DNA of 64,000 nucleotides, from positions 248,001 to 312,000 of the forward strand of contig OZ007012.1 in the NCBI GenBank assembly GCA_963931435.1, written 5' to 3'. Within the stretch, counting starts at the first letter, position 1; each line of letters opens with the position of its first letter. This DNA is from Coprousia sp963931435 (GTDB lineage: Bacteria > Actinomycetota > Coriobacteriia > Coriobacteriales > Coriobacteriaceae). Under the pieces are notes generated by a model. It was not told where the DNA came from. It ran no database searches and saw only the letters and a program-made list of their open reading frames with translations. Positions 8,500 to 16,430 of the stretch are shown here, one piece after another. A program made the position numbers and the translations under genes.

Positions 8500-8573
8500 T
8501 GCGATTTGGGAACCATATGTACACTTCTGGTCGAAAAAAAGCGTCAAAACGTACATATGGTTCCCAAATCGCA
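8500..8573. repeat. Perfect 23-bp inverted repeat between murQ and GH1
   Basis: The left arm (8500-8522) and right arm (8551-8573) are exact reverse complements, separated by 28 bases that include an A7 run. Each arm contains TTTGGGAACCATATGTAC or its complement. The element lies downstream of murQ and upstream of GH1, both on the minus strand. It could terminate murQ, act as a regulator of GH1, or be a REP-like repeat: the core TTTGGGAAC also occurs in the palindrome at 41993-42025. Confidence 0.7.
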
Positions 8574-8646
8574 GAAGAGGGCGACGCGCGCGGGGTATCG
8601 GGCCGTGGCGAGCGCCGCCCGGTGCTGCCCGTCGCGGATCGGAATG

Positions 8647-9558
8647 CTAGCGCGCGCGGCCCGCTTGCGCGAGGGCGTCGCGGACGTGCCCGTGGGCGGC
8701 GTCGAGGGCGTCGCGCGCCTCGGCGGGGGAGGTATCGAGCAGGAGGGTGGTGAGGGCGAGCTTGACGTCGCCGTTCGTGGCCTCAAGGGCGCCGGCTGCC
8801 TCCTCGGGGGAGCAGCCGGTGGCTTGCATCACGATGCGCTGCGCGCGGGCATGCAGCTTCTCGTTGGTCTGCTTCACGTCGACCATGAGGTTCTGGTACA
8901 CCTTGCCAGTGAGGGTCATGGAGCCGGTGGAGATCATGTTGAGCACCATCTTCTGCGCCGTGCCGGCTTTGAGGCGGGTGGAGCCGGTGAGCACCTCGGG
9001 CCCCGTCACGGGTTCGATGGCGAGCGCTGCGGCAGCGCCGATCTTGGAGTCGGGCACGCAGGCGATGGCGGCGGTGTTGCAACCCAGCTCGCGCGCGTAG
9101 GCGAGGCCGCCCAGCACGTAGGGCGTGCGTCCGCTCGCCGCGAGGCCCACCACGAAGTCGCGGGCCTCGAGCCCGATCCCGCGCAGATCGTCCTCGCCCT
9201 GCTCGGGGTCATCCTCGACGCCCTCCTGCGCCACGGTGAACGCCTGCTCGCCACCGGCGATGAGGCCCACCACGGTGTCGAGCGAGACGCCGAAGGTGGG
9301 CGGGCACTCGACCGCGTCGAGCACGCCGAGGCGTCCGCTCGTGCCGGCGCCCAGGTAGATGATGCGCCCGCCCGCTGCCAGCGCGTCGGCGCCCCAGCGG
9401 ATGGCCTGCGCGATCTGGGGCAGCACCCGTCCCACGGCCTCGACGGCATGCGCGTCCTCGGCGTTCATGGCCTCGGCGATCTGGAGCGGGGTGAACGTGT
9501 CGAGCTCCATCGTCTGGGGGTTGCGCTGCTCGGTGGCGAGCTGGGAGAGGTCTACCAT
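8647..9558 (-). CDS. murQ: N-acetylmuramic acid 6-phosphate etherase MurQ
   Basis: A 303-aa SIS-domain enzyme with the MurQ signature YLGAGTSGRLGVLDAVECPPTF. The catalytic residues known from E. coli are present (Glu84 and Glu115, equivalent to E83 and E114), as are QKMVLNMISTGSM and a C-terminal UBA-like helical segment. It splits the lactyl ether of MurNAc-6P to give GlcNAc-6P and D-lactate in the cytoplasm. The gene is divergent from an RpiR/MurR-like regulator, the usual arrangement for murQ. MurNAc-6P would be supplied by MupG or AnmK encoded nearby. AAGGA lies before the ATG. Confidence 0.95.
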   Translation of the reverse strand: MVDLSQLATEQRNPQTMELDTFTPLQIAEAMNAEDAHAVEAVGRVLPQIAQAIRWGADALAAGGRIIYLGAGTSGRLGVLDAVECPPTFGVSLDTVVGLIAGGEQAFTVAQEGVEDDPEQGEDDLRGIGLEARDFVVGLAASGRTPYVLGGLAYARELGCNTAAIACVPDSKIGAAAALAIEPVTGPEVLTGSTRLKAGTAQKMVLNMISTGSMTLTGKVYQNLMVDVKQTNEKLHARAQRIVMQATGCSPEEAAGALEATNGDVKLALTTLLLDTSPAEARDALDAAHGHVRDALAQAGRAR

Positions 9559-9600
9559 GGTGCGTCCTTACCGTTTCTTGGCATGAGTGGTTTGATGCTG

Positions 9601-9632
9601 GCGCGCCCGCGTAGGGGGACGCGCGGGCGCGC
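9601..9632. repeat. GC-rich hairpin in murQ leader
   Basis: GCGCGCCCGCGT (9601-9612) and ACGCGCGGGCGCGC (9619-9632) pair with a two-base bulge around a 6-base loop. It lies 43-74 bp upstream of the murQ ATG, probably in its 5' untranslated region. There is no T run, so it may stabilise the RNA or act as a post-transcriptional element. Confidence 0.35.
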
Positions 9633-9903
9633 GTTGAGCATGAAGATAGTGCAAGCCGAAACGTTGGACAAGGAAGGCGCCCGCGGCCTTCGGAAGAGGG
9701 GTCCGGGCGGGCGGGCGCGGGTGGTGGAGCGCCTGCAAAGATTGGAATACATGCAGGTAAACGCCTTGTTTCAAGGTTGCTTCGAAACCGTTGAGAGCAT
9801 GTTGCGGCGTCTGCGCGACACGTTGTGCGCACGCAGAACATGTCAGCCGGACGGCTCGTCATCGGCCATATTCGACCGTTCACCGGATTATCGCTTCAAG
9901 ATT

Positions 9904-9918
9904 TGAAATAAAGTTTCA
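9904..9918. promoter_or_regulatory. Candidate MurR-type operator TGAAA-N5-TTTCA
   Basis: TGAAA (9904-9908) and TTTCA (9914-9918) form an inverted repeat with a 5-base spacer in the divergent region between murQ and an RpiR regulator. This resembles known RpiR-family sites. A similar orphan palindrome occurs at 38072-38088, beside a decayed RpiR gene. Confidence 0.5.
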
Positions 9919-9988
9919 TATCGACTACAAAAGAATGACAAATATATGCCGCTCTTTACAATGGGTCACAGGTTGGAGGACGAGCTTA

Positions 9989-10828
9989 ATGGCGAGTCTC
10001 TTGGCACGTTTACAACAGTATAGGGACAGCGCGAGCTCGGCGGAACGCGGGCTGGTGAAGCGGATCATCGAGGATCCGGAATCGGTTTCGGGCCTCAGCA
10101 TCCATGAGTTGTCGGAGCTGACGTTCGCATCGCCGTCCACGATTAGCCGCCTTTGTCGCAAACTGGGCCTCAAGGGCTACCGCGAGTTCCAGCGCCAGCT
10201 GATCTACGATCTGGCCGTGCTGAGGGAGTCGGGCCGCTCGATCATCGAGGACCTGCACCCCACCGACACCACGGCGCAGACCGCGTCCAAGGTGATCCGG
10301 GGCAACATCGGCGCGTTGACGCTCACGGAGAAGCTGAACGACGCCCAGGTGTTCGATGCTTGCGTTGACCTGATGACTGCGGCGCGTACCATCAACCTGT
10401 TCGGCATGGGGGCATCGCTGCTCTCGGCTCGGGACCTGCACTACAAGCTGCTGAGGATCGGGGTGGTTTGCAATCTGATAGACGATTGGCACGGGCAGCT
10501 GCTCTATGCATCGAACAGCGCGCCCGGGGACGTCGCCATCGCCATCAGCTACTCGGGGGCGACCACAGAGGTCAACACCTGCGTGCGCAAGGCGAGGGAG
10601 CGCGGGGCCAAGATCATCTCCATCACGGGGAGCGGATTCGATTCGGAGCTCGCCCGCATCTCAGATGAAGTGCTCTTGGTCGCATCGACCGAACCCCTCA
10701 TGCGCTCGGCGGCCACCGCGTCGCGCATCGGGCAGCTGGGGGTCATCGACATCCTGTTCAAATCGTTTGTCAATCGCGACTACGAGCGCTATTCGGAGAT
10801 TCTGGAGCGCAACCAGATCCACAAGTAG
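9989..10828 (+). CDS. RpiR/MurR-like regulator of MurNAc catabolism
   Basis: A 279-aa RpiR protein. The N-terminal helix-turn-helix (LSELTFASPSTISRLCRKLGL, residues ~42-62) is followed by a SIS domain (INLFGMGASLLSARDL ... GDVAIAISYSGATTEV). GGAGGA sits 8 bases before ATG 9989; upstream ATGs in the same frame lack ribosome sites. It is divergent from murQ and leads into an EIIC 57 bp downstream, so it should control MurNAc use with MurNAc-6P as the likely ligand, as for E. coli MurR. It may regulate both directions through the site at 9904-9918. Confidence 0.88.
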   Translation: MASLLARLQQYRDSASSAERGLVKRIIEDPESVSGLSIHELSELTFASPSTISRLCRKLGLKGYREFQRQLIYDLAVLRESGRSIIEDLHPTDTTAQTASKVIRGNIGALTLTEKLNDAQVFDACVDLMTAARTINLFGMGASLLSARDLHYKLLRIGVVCNLIDDWHGQLLYASNSAPGDVAIAISYSGATTEVNTCVRKARERGAKIISITGSGFDSELARISDEVLLVASTEPLMRSAATASRIGQLGVIDILFKSFVNRDYERYSEILERNQIHK

Positions 10829-10885
10829 ATGGGTGTGGGCCTCAGGCGGGGCGGCCTGGCCTCAAGATAGAAGAAAGGGAAGGGC

Positions 10886-12199
10886 ATGGAAAAATTCCAG
10901 CAGTTTCTCGAAAGGGTCCTGGGACCCGTCATGCGCGTGCTGGGGGCTAACCGCTACCTCCTCGCGGTGCGCGACGGCGTGGTCGGCGCGCTGCCGCTGA
11001 TCATCGTCGGCTCGTTCTTCATGATCGTGGCGAACCCGCCGCTGCCTTCGGACTGGGGCATCTACCAGTTCCTGACGGCGAACGCCGCGGTGATCCTGCT
11101 GCCGTACCGCATGACCATGTACATCATGGCGCTCTACTCGGTATTCGGCATGGGCCACAGCCTCGCGCGCTCGTTCAACCTCGACGCGCTCACGGGCGGC
11201 ATCATCTCGGTGATGGCGTTCCTGCTCACCATCCAGCCGGTCAACATCCCGGCCGAAGCGCTTGAGGCTGCGGGCACCTCGGGCTTCGTGCTTCCCATGG
11301 CGAGCCTGGGCTCCGCGGGCCTGTTCGTGGGCATCATCGTCACCTTCTTCGCGGTGAACGTGTTCCGCCTCACCTCCAACTCCAAGTTCAAGATCACCAT
11401 GCCCGACCAGGTGCCGCCTGCGGTCGCCAAGTCGTTCGAGGCCCTCACCCCGACCCTCATCGTGATCCTCGTCATCGGCGGCATCACGTACTGGCTCGGC
11501 TTCGACTGGAACGGCTTCATCAACTCGCTCATCGCGCCTCTCGTGTCGGCCACCGACACGCTTCCCGGCGTGCTGATCATCTGCTTCCTCACCTGCTTCT
11601 TCTGGTTCTTCGGTATCCACGGTGTCTCCATCGTGGGCTCCATCGCCCGTCCGCTGTGGCTCACCCTGCTCGAGCAGAACGCCAACGCCGCCGCGGCCGG
11701 TGCCGCGGGCACCGCGCTTCCCGCCATCAGCGCCGAGCCGTTCTACCAGTGGTTCATCTGGATCGGCGGTTCGGGCTGCACCATCGGCCTGGCCATCCTT
11801 CTGGTGACCATCTGCAAGTCCAAGTACCTCAAGGACCTCGGTCGCCTCGCCATCGCCCCGGCGATCTTCAACATCAACGAGCCGATCATCTTCGGTACGC
11901 CCATCATGCTGAACATCACCCTGGGCATCCCCTTCATCGTGACGCCGCTCGTGTGCGCCATCATCGCCTGGGTGGTCACCTCCATGGGCTTGGTCAACCA
12001 GGTCATCGTGACGGCTCCCTGGACGCTGCCCGGACCCATCGGCGCCTTCCTGGCGACCGGCGGCGACTGGCGCGCCGCGGTGCTCTGCACGGTGCTCATC
12101 ATCGTCTCCGCCCTGTGCTACCTGCCCTTCGTCAAGATGTACGACAAGCAGCAGCTCGGTCAGGAGGACGCCGAGGAGACCGCCGTCGAGGCCGCGTAG
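10886..12199 (+). CDS. PTS lactose/cellobiose-family EIIC permease
   Basis: A 437-aa membrane protein with about ten hydrophobic segments and EIIC family motifs: KITMPDQVPPAVAKSF, the FFGIHGVSIVGSIARP loop, and FNINEPIIFGTPIMLN with the conserved Glu-Pro. It follows the MurR-like regulator and is followed by a strong terminator and then MupG, kinase and anmK genes, so a peptidoglycan-derived sugar is the likely cargo. It differs clearly from the EIIC at 2338. No EIIA or EIIB is adjacent; it may borrow the EIIB at 5389. AGAAAGGGAAGG precedes the ATG. Confidence 0.88.
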   Translation: MEKFQQFLERVLGPVMRVLGANRYLLAVRDGVVGALPLIIVGSFFMIVANPPLPSDWGIYQFLTANAAVILLPYRMTMYIMALYSVFGMGHSLARSFNLDALTGGIISVMAFLLTIQPVNIPAEALEAAGTSGFVLPMASLGSAGLFVGIIVTFFAVNVFRLTSNSKFKITMPDQVPPAVAKSFEALTPTLIVILVIGGITYWLGFDWNGFINSLIAPLVSATDTLPGVLIICFLTCFFWFFGIHGVSIVGSIARPLWLTLLEQNANAAAAGAAGTALPAISAEPFYQWFIWIGGSGCTIGLAILLVTICKSKYLKDLGRLAIAPAIFNINEPIIFGTPIMLNITLGIPFIVTPLVCAIIAWVVTSMGLVNQVIVTAPWTLPGPIGAFLATGGDWRAAVLCTVLIIVSALCYLPFVKMYDKQQLGQEDAEETAVEAA

Positions 12200-12510
12200 G
12201 CTTGACGCTCGCGCTGAGAAGCGCGTAGTCTTCGGTGCGACGCGACGCACCATCCGGCGGGCCCCGGGAGCGCAAGCGCCCCTGGGGCCCGTTTCCTCTG
12301 GCACGTCGTCCTGCGTCTGCCGCCTCCGCAAGCCTGCGTTCGCCTTTGCAGGCGCCGCATCCTCAGGGCAGCTGCGGCGCGGCCTTGCGACCGCCGCGCC
12401 ATCGGGTGCCCTCCGTCGTTGGCGCTCATGCCAGTGGGCTCACCGGCGCCAGCTCCTCTCCGTTCGATCCTCCCTACTCACCACCCGATCCGCCCTCGAA
12501 AGGACCACCC
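12200..12510. other. Spacer between EIIC terminator and MupG
   Basis: No gene in 311 bp. It holds the terminator at 12258-12294, then GC-rich DNA without clear hexamers or a recognisable riboswitch. AAAGGA lies 6-11 bases before the MupG ATG. Confidence 0.5.
12258..12294 (+). terminator. Intrinsic terminator after EIIC
   Basis: CGGGCCCC (12258-12265) pairs with GGGGCCCG (12284-12291), with further pairing of GGGAGCGC and GCGCCCC inside, followed by TTT. It separates the regulator/EIIC unit from the MupG-kinase-anmK unit. Confidence 0.75.
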
Positions 12511-13605
12511 ATGCAACGACTCGGCATCTCCATCTACCCCGAGAAGGCCACCCGTGAGGAGACCTTCGCCTACATGGAGCGCGCGGCCAAGGCCGGCGCA
12601 TCCCGCATCTTCAGCTGCCTGCTCTCCATCACCGACGACCGCGAGCAGGTGCGCCGCGACTACACCGAGATGAACGAGCGCGCCCACGAGCTGGGCTACG
12701 AGGTCATTCTGGACTGCAACCCGCGTGTGTTCTCGGAGCTCGGCGTCTCCTACCAGGACCTCTCGTTCTTCCGCGAGATCGGCGCCGACGGCATCCGCCT
12801 CGACATGGGCTTCACCGGCAGCGAGGAATCGCTCATGACCTTCAACCCGGAGGGCCTGCTCGTCGAGGTCAACATGAGCAACGACACGCACTACATCGAC
12901 ACCATCATGGACTACTGTCCCGATCCGACGCATCTGATCGGGTGCCATAACTTCTATCCGCACGGCTACTCGGGACTCGGGCTCGATTACTTCACCCGCT
13001 GCACCGAGAACTTCCGCCGCCACGGGTTGCGCACGGCCGCCTTCGTGACCTCGCAGGCTCCGGACACCTTCGCCAACTGGCCTGTCACCGACGGCCTCCC
13101 CACGCTCGAGATGCACCGCCACCTGCCGCTCTACGCGCAGGTGGAGCACTACATCTCGATGGGCACGATCGACGACGTCATCATCTCCAACTGCTATCCC
13201 ACCGACGAGGAGCTCGACCAGCTGGCCGCGCTGCCCAAGAACCTCGTGAGCTTCTCGGTGGAGCTCGTTGAGGGGCTGCCCGAGGTGGAGCGCTCCATCG
13301 TGCTCGACGAGCTGCATTTCAACCGCGGCGACGTCTCCGAGAACTTCCTGCGCTCCACGCAGAGCCGCGTGAAGTACAAGGGGCATGAGTTCGCGCTCTT
13401 CCACGCGCCCGAGACCATCCGCCGCGGCGACGTGGTGATCGAGAGCAGCGCGTACGGCCACTACGCCGGCGAGCTGCAGATCGCGCGCTCCGACATGAAG
13501 AACTCCGGCAAGAGCAACGTGGTGGGGCATATCCCCGAGGTGGAGCACTTCCTCATCGACACGATCCGCCCGTGGCAGAAGTTCCGCTTCCACGAGGCAC
13601 GGTAG
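12511..13605 (+). CDS. mupG: MupG-type 6-phospho-N-acetylmuramidase (DUF871), second paralogue
   Basis: A 364-aa DUF871 protein: LGISIYPEKATREETFAYME, VILDCNPRVFSELGVS, GIRLDMGF, LIGCHNFYPHGYSGLGLDYF, DGLPTLEMHRHLP and YGHYAGELQIARSDM at the C-terminus. By homology with S. aureus MupG it hydrolyses MurNAc-6P-GlcNAc or a related phospho-disaccharide. It keeps the family motifs better than the paralogue at 5719 and probably is the main enzyme of the murQ/anmK set. I chose ATG 12511, after AAAGGA; the frame is open further upstream but without a ribosome site. The kinase gene follows 81 bp downstream. Confidence 0.9.
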   Translation: MQRLGISIYPEKATREETFAYMERAAKAGASRIFSCLLSITDDREQVRRDYTEMNERAHELGYEVILDCNPRVFSELGVSYQDLSFFREIGADGIRLDMGFTGSEESLMTFNPEGLLVEVNMSNDTHYIDTIMDYCPDPTHLIGCHNFYPHGYSGLGLDYFTRCTENFRRHGLRTAAFVTSQAPDTFANWPVTDGLPTLEMHRHLPLYAQVEHYISMGTIDDVIISNCYPTDEELDQLAALPKNLVSFSVELVEGLPEVERSIVLDELHFNRGDVSENFLRSTQSRVKYKGHEFALFHAPETIRRGDVVIESSAYGHYAGELQIARSDMKNSGKSNVVGHIPEVEHFLIDTIRPWQKFRFHEAR

Positions 13606-13686
13606 GCCGCGCGCCGCGGAGGCGTCCTGATCGGACGGGTGCTTCGTGCGGGAGGGTGCTGGCAGATGTAGACGAGAGGGGTTGCC

Positions 13687-14649
13687 ATGATGTGGCTCGG
13701 GGTCGACGGCGGCGGAACCAAGACGGAGTTCGTGCTGTTCGATGAGGGCATGCGCGCCTGCGAGCGGTTCCGGCTGGGCACCTGCCACCCCGGCCAGGTG
13801 GGTCTTGGGGGCATGGCGGCGGTGCTGGCCGAGGGGCTGGAGCGGGCACGTGCCCTGAGCCCCGAGCCGCTCGCCGGCGTCGGACTGGGGCTCGCCGGGT
13901 TCGGACAAGAGGCAGACGCCCGCGCGCAGATGGACGCGGTGGCCGCCCGCGTGCTCGAGGGGATGCCCTATGAGCTGGTGAGCGATGTCGAGGCGGCGTG
14001 GGCGGCGAGTCTGGCGCTGGCCGATGGCATCGTGGTCATCTGCGGCACGGGCTCCATCGCGTTCGGTCGCGCCGGCGAGCGCTCGGCGCGCGCCGGGGGC
14101 TGGGGCTACCAGGTGGGCGACGAGGGGAGCGGCTACTGGCTGGGGCGCGAGGTGCTGCGCCTGTTCAGCCGCCAGGCCGATGGTCGCGACGCGCGCGGGC
14201 CCCTCTTCGACGAGGTGATGCGCGCGTTCGAGCTTGCCGAGCCGGCCGGGGTGATCTCGTACGCCCGCGACGTGCTGGCGGGTGACCGCACGCGCACGGC
14301 GGCGCTCACCGGCGTGCTGCGCGCGGCGGCTGCGGCCGGTGACGTCACGGCGCGCGACGCCTACCGCCGTGCCGCCTGCGAGCTGGCCGACATCGTGCGG
14401 GCCGTGGCGCGCAAGCTGTTCGACGCGCCCGGTGCCGCGCCCGTTCCCGTGAGCTACATCGGCGGCGTCATCGAGGGCGCCGGCGCGCTCGTGCTCGGGC
14501 CGCTCGCCGAGGGGCTGGGCGCGGGCTTTCGCGTGACCGCCCCGGTCCATGAGCCGGCGGCGGGCGCGTGCCTGCTGCTGCGCCGCGACCTCGAGCGGGA
14601 CTCGGCGCCGCGCGAGGGCTTCAACAGGGGAGGCGAGGCGTCATGCTAG
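13687..14649 (+). CDS. BadF/BadG-type N-acetylglucosamine/MurNAc kinase
   Basis: A 320-aa ASKHA-fold kinase with phosphate-1 loop GVDGGGTKTEFVLFD, phosphate-2 loop GTGSIAFGRAG, WGYQVGDEGSGYWLG and adenosine-site glycines near YIGGVIEGAGAL. The family includes N-acetylglucosamine kinase and Clostridium MurK, which phosphorylates both GlcNAc and MurNAc. Here it could rephosphorylate GlcNAc freed by MupG. The reading frame overlaps anmK by 7 bp (14643-14649), which suggests coupled translation. Exact sugar preference cannot be read from sequence. Confidence 0.85.
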   Translation: MMWLGVDGGGTKTEFVLFDEGMRACERFRLGTCHPGQVGLGGMAAVLAEGLERARALSPEPLAGVGLGLAGFGQEADARAQMDAVAARVLEGMPYELVSDVEAAWAASLALADGIVVICGTGSIAFGRAGERSARAGGWGYQVGDEGSGYWLGREVLRLFSRQADGRDARGPLFDEVMRAFELAEPAGVISYARDVLAGDRTRTAALTGVLRAAAAAGDVTARDAYRRAACELADIVRAVARKLFDAPGAAPVPVSYIGGVIEGAGALVLGPLAEGLGAGFRVTAPVHEPAAGACLLLRRDLERDSAPREGFNRGGEASC

Positions 14650-15821
14650 CGGTCGGCCTCATGTCGGGTACGAGCCTCGACGGCATCGACGCCGCGCTCG
14701 TGGACATCACGGGCGTCGACGCCGCGACCCGCGTCGAGCTCGTCGCGTTCGAGACCTGCCCTCTGCCCGCGTCCACGCGCGAGCGCATCCTCGCGGCCTG
14801 CCGTCCCGGCGGCGCCGACGCCCGCGCGCTGTGCTCGCTCAACATGGAGCTGGGGCATCTGTTCTCGCGCGCGGTGGGCGCCGTCTGCCATGCGGCGGGC
14901 GTCGAGCCGGCGCGCCTTGGGTTCGTGGCGAGCCACGGGCAGACCATTTGGCACGAGCCGGAGGGCGCGCGCGGCCTGGAGGAGGGCGCCGGACTGTTCG
15001 CCGGCACGCTGCAACTGGGCGCGCCCGCGGTGATCGCCTACGAGCACGGCGTGCGCGTGGTGGCCGATTTCCGCACGATGGACATGGTGGCGGGCGGCCA
15101 GGGAGCGCCCCTCGTGCCGTTCTCGGAGGTGGTGCTCTACGGCTCGGGCCGCCTCAACCGGGTGCTCCTCAACGTCGGGGGCATCGGCAACGTGACGGTG
15201 CTGCCGCGCGGGCGCGACGCCCGGCGGGTGTTCGCCTTCGACACGGGCCCGGGCAACATGATGATCGACGAGGCCTGCCGCAGGCTCTTCGGGGCGCCCT
15301 ATGACGCCGACGGCGCCATCGCCGCCGCGGGCACGGTGGACGCCTCGGCGCTCGCGGAGCTCCTCTCCAACCCCTACTTCGAGGCCGCGCCGCCCAAATC
15401 GACGGGGCGTGAGCTCTTCGGGGCGCAGGCCGTCGAGCGCTTTCTGGGCGAGCATCCCGGTCTGGCACCGGCCGACGCGGTGGCGACGCTTACCGAGCTC
15501 ACGGCCGAAAGCATCGCGCGCGCCTGCGCGCGCTGGGTCGCCCCGCGCCTCGACGGCGGGCTCGACGAGCTCGTGGTGGGCGGGGGCGGCGCGCACAACG
15601 CGCATCTGGTGGCCCGTCTGGCGGCGCTCCTGCCGGAGACGCGCGTGTGCACGCAGGAGGACCTGGGCTTCTCGTCCGATGCCAAGGAGGCCGTGGCCTT
15701 CGCGGTGCTGGGCAACCAGACCATCCACGGGCGCCCCTCCAACGTGCCCGCGGCGACAGGGGCCCGCGAGGCGGTCATCCTGGGGAACATCACCTATCCG
15801 CCGTGCGTCGGCGAGGCATGA
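14643..15821 (+). CDS. anmK: Anhydro-N-acetylmuramic acid kinase AnmK
   Basis: A 392-aa AnmK with family signatures GLMSGTSLDGIDAALVDI at the start, FVASHGQTIWHEP, VADFRTMDMVAGGQGAPLVPF, NVGGIGNVT, FDTGPGNMMID and GGGGAHNAHL. It opens the 1,6-anhydro bond and phosphorylates MurNAc to MurNAc-6P, the substrate of MurQ. Translation starts inside the kinase gene. Anhydro sugars come from lytic transglycosylase products, so this gene points to salvage of wall fragments from itself or other gut bacteria. A small membrane protein follows after 13 bp. Confidence 0.95.
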   Translation: MLAVGLMSGTSLDGIDAALVDITGVDAATRVELVAFETCPLPASTRERILAACRPGGADARALCSLNMELGHLFSRAVGAVCHAAGVEPARLGFVASHGQTIWHEPEGARGLEEGAGLFAGTLQLGAPAVIAYEHGVRVVADFRTMDMVAGGQGAPLVPFSEVVLYGSGRLNRVLLNVGGIGNVTVLPRGRDARRVFAFDTGPGNMMIDEACRRLFGAPYDADGAIAAAGTVDASALAELLSNPYFEAAPPKSTGRELFGAQAVERFLGEHPGLAPADAVATLTELTAESIARACARWVAPRLDGGLDELVVGGGGAHNAHLVARLAALLPETRVCTQEDLGFSSDAKEAVAFAVLGNQTIHGRPSNVPAATGAREAVILGNITYPPCVGEA

Positions 15822-15834
15822 TCAAGGAGATCTG

Positions 15835-16251
15835 ATGGCAAAGAAGAGCAAGAACCGCGCCCGCGCCGCTGCGCGCGGCACCGTCGCCGATCCGGCGCGC
15901 ACCGAGGAGAGGCGGCTCCGTGGCGTGATGCCCGAGCCCATGGCCGAGGACATCTCGGAGAAGGCGGGGGTGGCCGCGTTCTCGTTCAAGAGCGCCTTCC
16001 TCATCGCCGGCGTGGTGCTTCTGGGGAGCATCGTTATCCCCTATCTCGCGTCGCTCGCAGGCGCGCCGGTGGACATCACGGTCATGGTGGCCCTGCCGCC
16101 CCTGCTCGCGGCGGCGCTCGCCACCTCGCGCTGCTTCATCGACGCCGACCACGGGTTCGGGCGGACGTTCGCCATCATCTTCGCCGTCACCTACGTGGCG
16201 GCCCTGCTGGTGTGCTGGATCCTGCTCTACCAAGGCGTCCTGCTGTTCTAA
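15835..16251 (+). CDS. Small membrane protein of unknown function
   Basis: A 138-aa protein with a basic, Lys/Arg/Ala-rich N-terminus, then three hydrophobic segments at about residues 55-75, 80-97 and 110-135. AAGGAGA lies just before ATG 15835, and the gene starts 13 bp after anmK, so it is probably co-transcribed with it. I recognise no family. It could be an accessory to sugar uptake; that is only a guess from position. Confidence 0.7.
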   Translation: MAKKSKNRARAAARGTVADPARTEERRLRGVMPEPMAEDISEKAGVAAFSFKSAFLIAGVVLLGSIVIPYLASLAGAPVDITVMVALPPLLAAALATSRCFIDADHGFGRTFAIIFAVTYVAALLVCWILLYQGVLLF

Positions 16252-16318
16252 CAGCCCGTTTGCGGCGGCTGGAGAACCGCTTACCATCTCCTTACAACCA
16301 CCTGCCCGTACCATGGGT

Positions 16319-16324
16319 TATAGT
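16319..16324 (+). promoter_or_regulatory. Candidate -10 box for fusion gene leader
   Basis: TATAGT lies 8 bp before the RAT-like element. TTACAA at 16292-16297 is the nearest -35-like hexamer, but the 21-bp spacing is long, so the promoter assignment is tentative. Confidence 0.35.
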
Positions 16325-16331
16325 GCTTCCA

Positions 16332-16366
16332 GGGTGTTACCCGAACGAAGTATTCGGGGCGCGACC
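16332..16366 (+). promoter_or_regulatory. RAT-like ribonucleic antiterminator element
   Basis: GGGTGTTACCCGA (5' half) and TCGGGGCGCGACC (3' half) enclose a short loop and follow the pattern of BglG/LicT RAT sites, GGxTGTTACxx ... xxGGCxxxACC. The 3' half overlaps the left arm of the terminator at 16357-16403, so protein bound to this hairpin would block the terminator. It lies 65-99 bases before a gene encoding exactly such an RNA-binding domain. Confidence 0.75.
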
Positions 16367-16403
16367 GTGGCGGCGGCAGCCGTCACCCGGTTGCGCCCTT
16401 TTT
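16357..16403 (+). terminator. Intrinsic terminator overlapping the RAT (attenuator)
   Basis: GGGCGCGACCG (16357-16367) pairs fully with CGGTTGCGCCC (16388-16398), allowing one G-U pair, followed by TTTTTG. It sits in the leader 28 bases before the fusion gene and shares bases with the RAT, the classical arrangement for transcription antitermination by BglG/LicT proteins. Confidence 0.85.
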
Positions 16404-16430
16404 GTTTGGGGAGGAGGCCCTGCGAGCATC

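Larger units (their letters stand above)
9559..9988. other. Divergent murQ/MurR-like promoter region
   Basis: No gene in this 430-bp spacer. It holds a strong GC hairpin in the presumed murQ leader (9601-9632), a small palindrome CCTTGTTTCAAGG near 9763, a GTTTC/GAAAC pair at 9768-9788 and the RpiR-type operator at 9904-9918. The AT-rich stretch 9895-9962 probably holds both promoters, though no strong hexamer pair stands out. GGAGGA at 9975-9980 is the regulator's ribosome site. Confidence 0.5.

Noticed and set aside
8454..8516. Longer GH1 start at ATG 8516
   Set aside because: It lies inside the right half of the left palindrome arm, has no ribosome site and adds residues unlike GH1 proteins.
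12478..14550. Long minus-strand frame over MupG and the kinase gene
   Set aside because: His/Arg/Gly-rich shadow of two conserved plus-strand genes.
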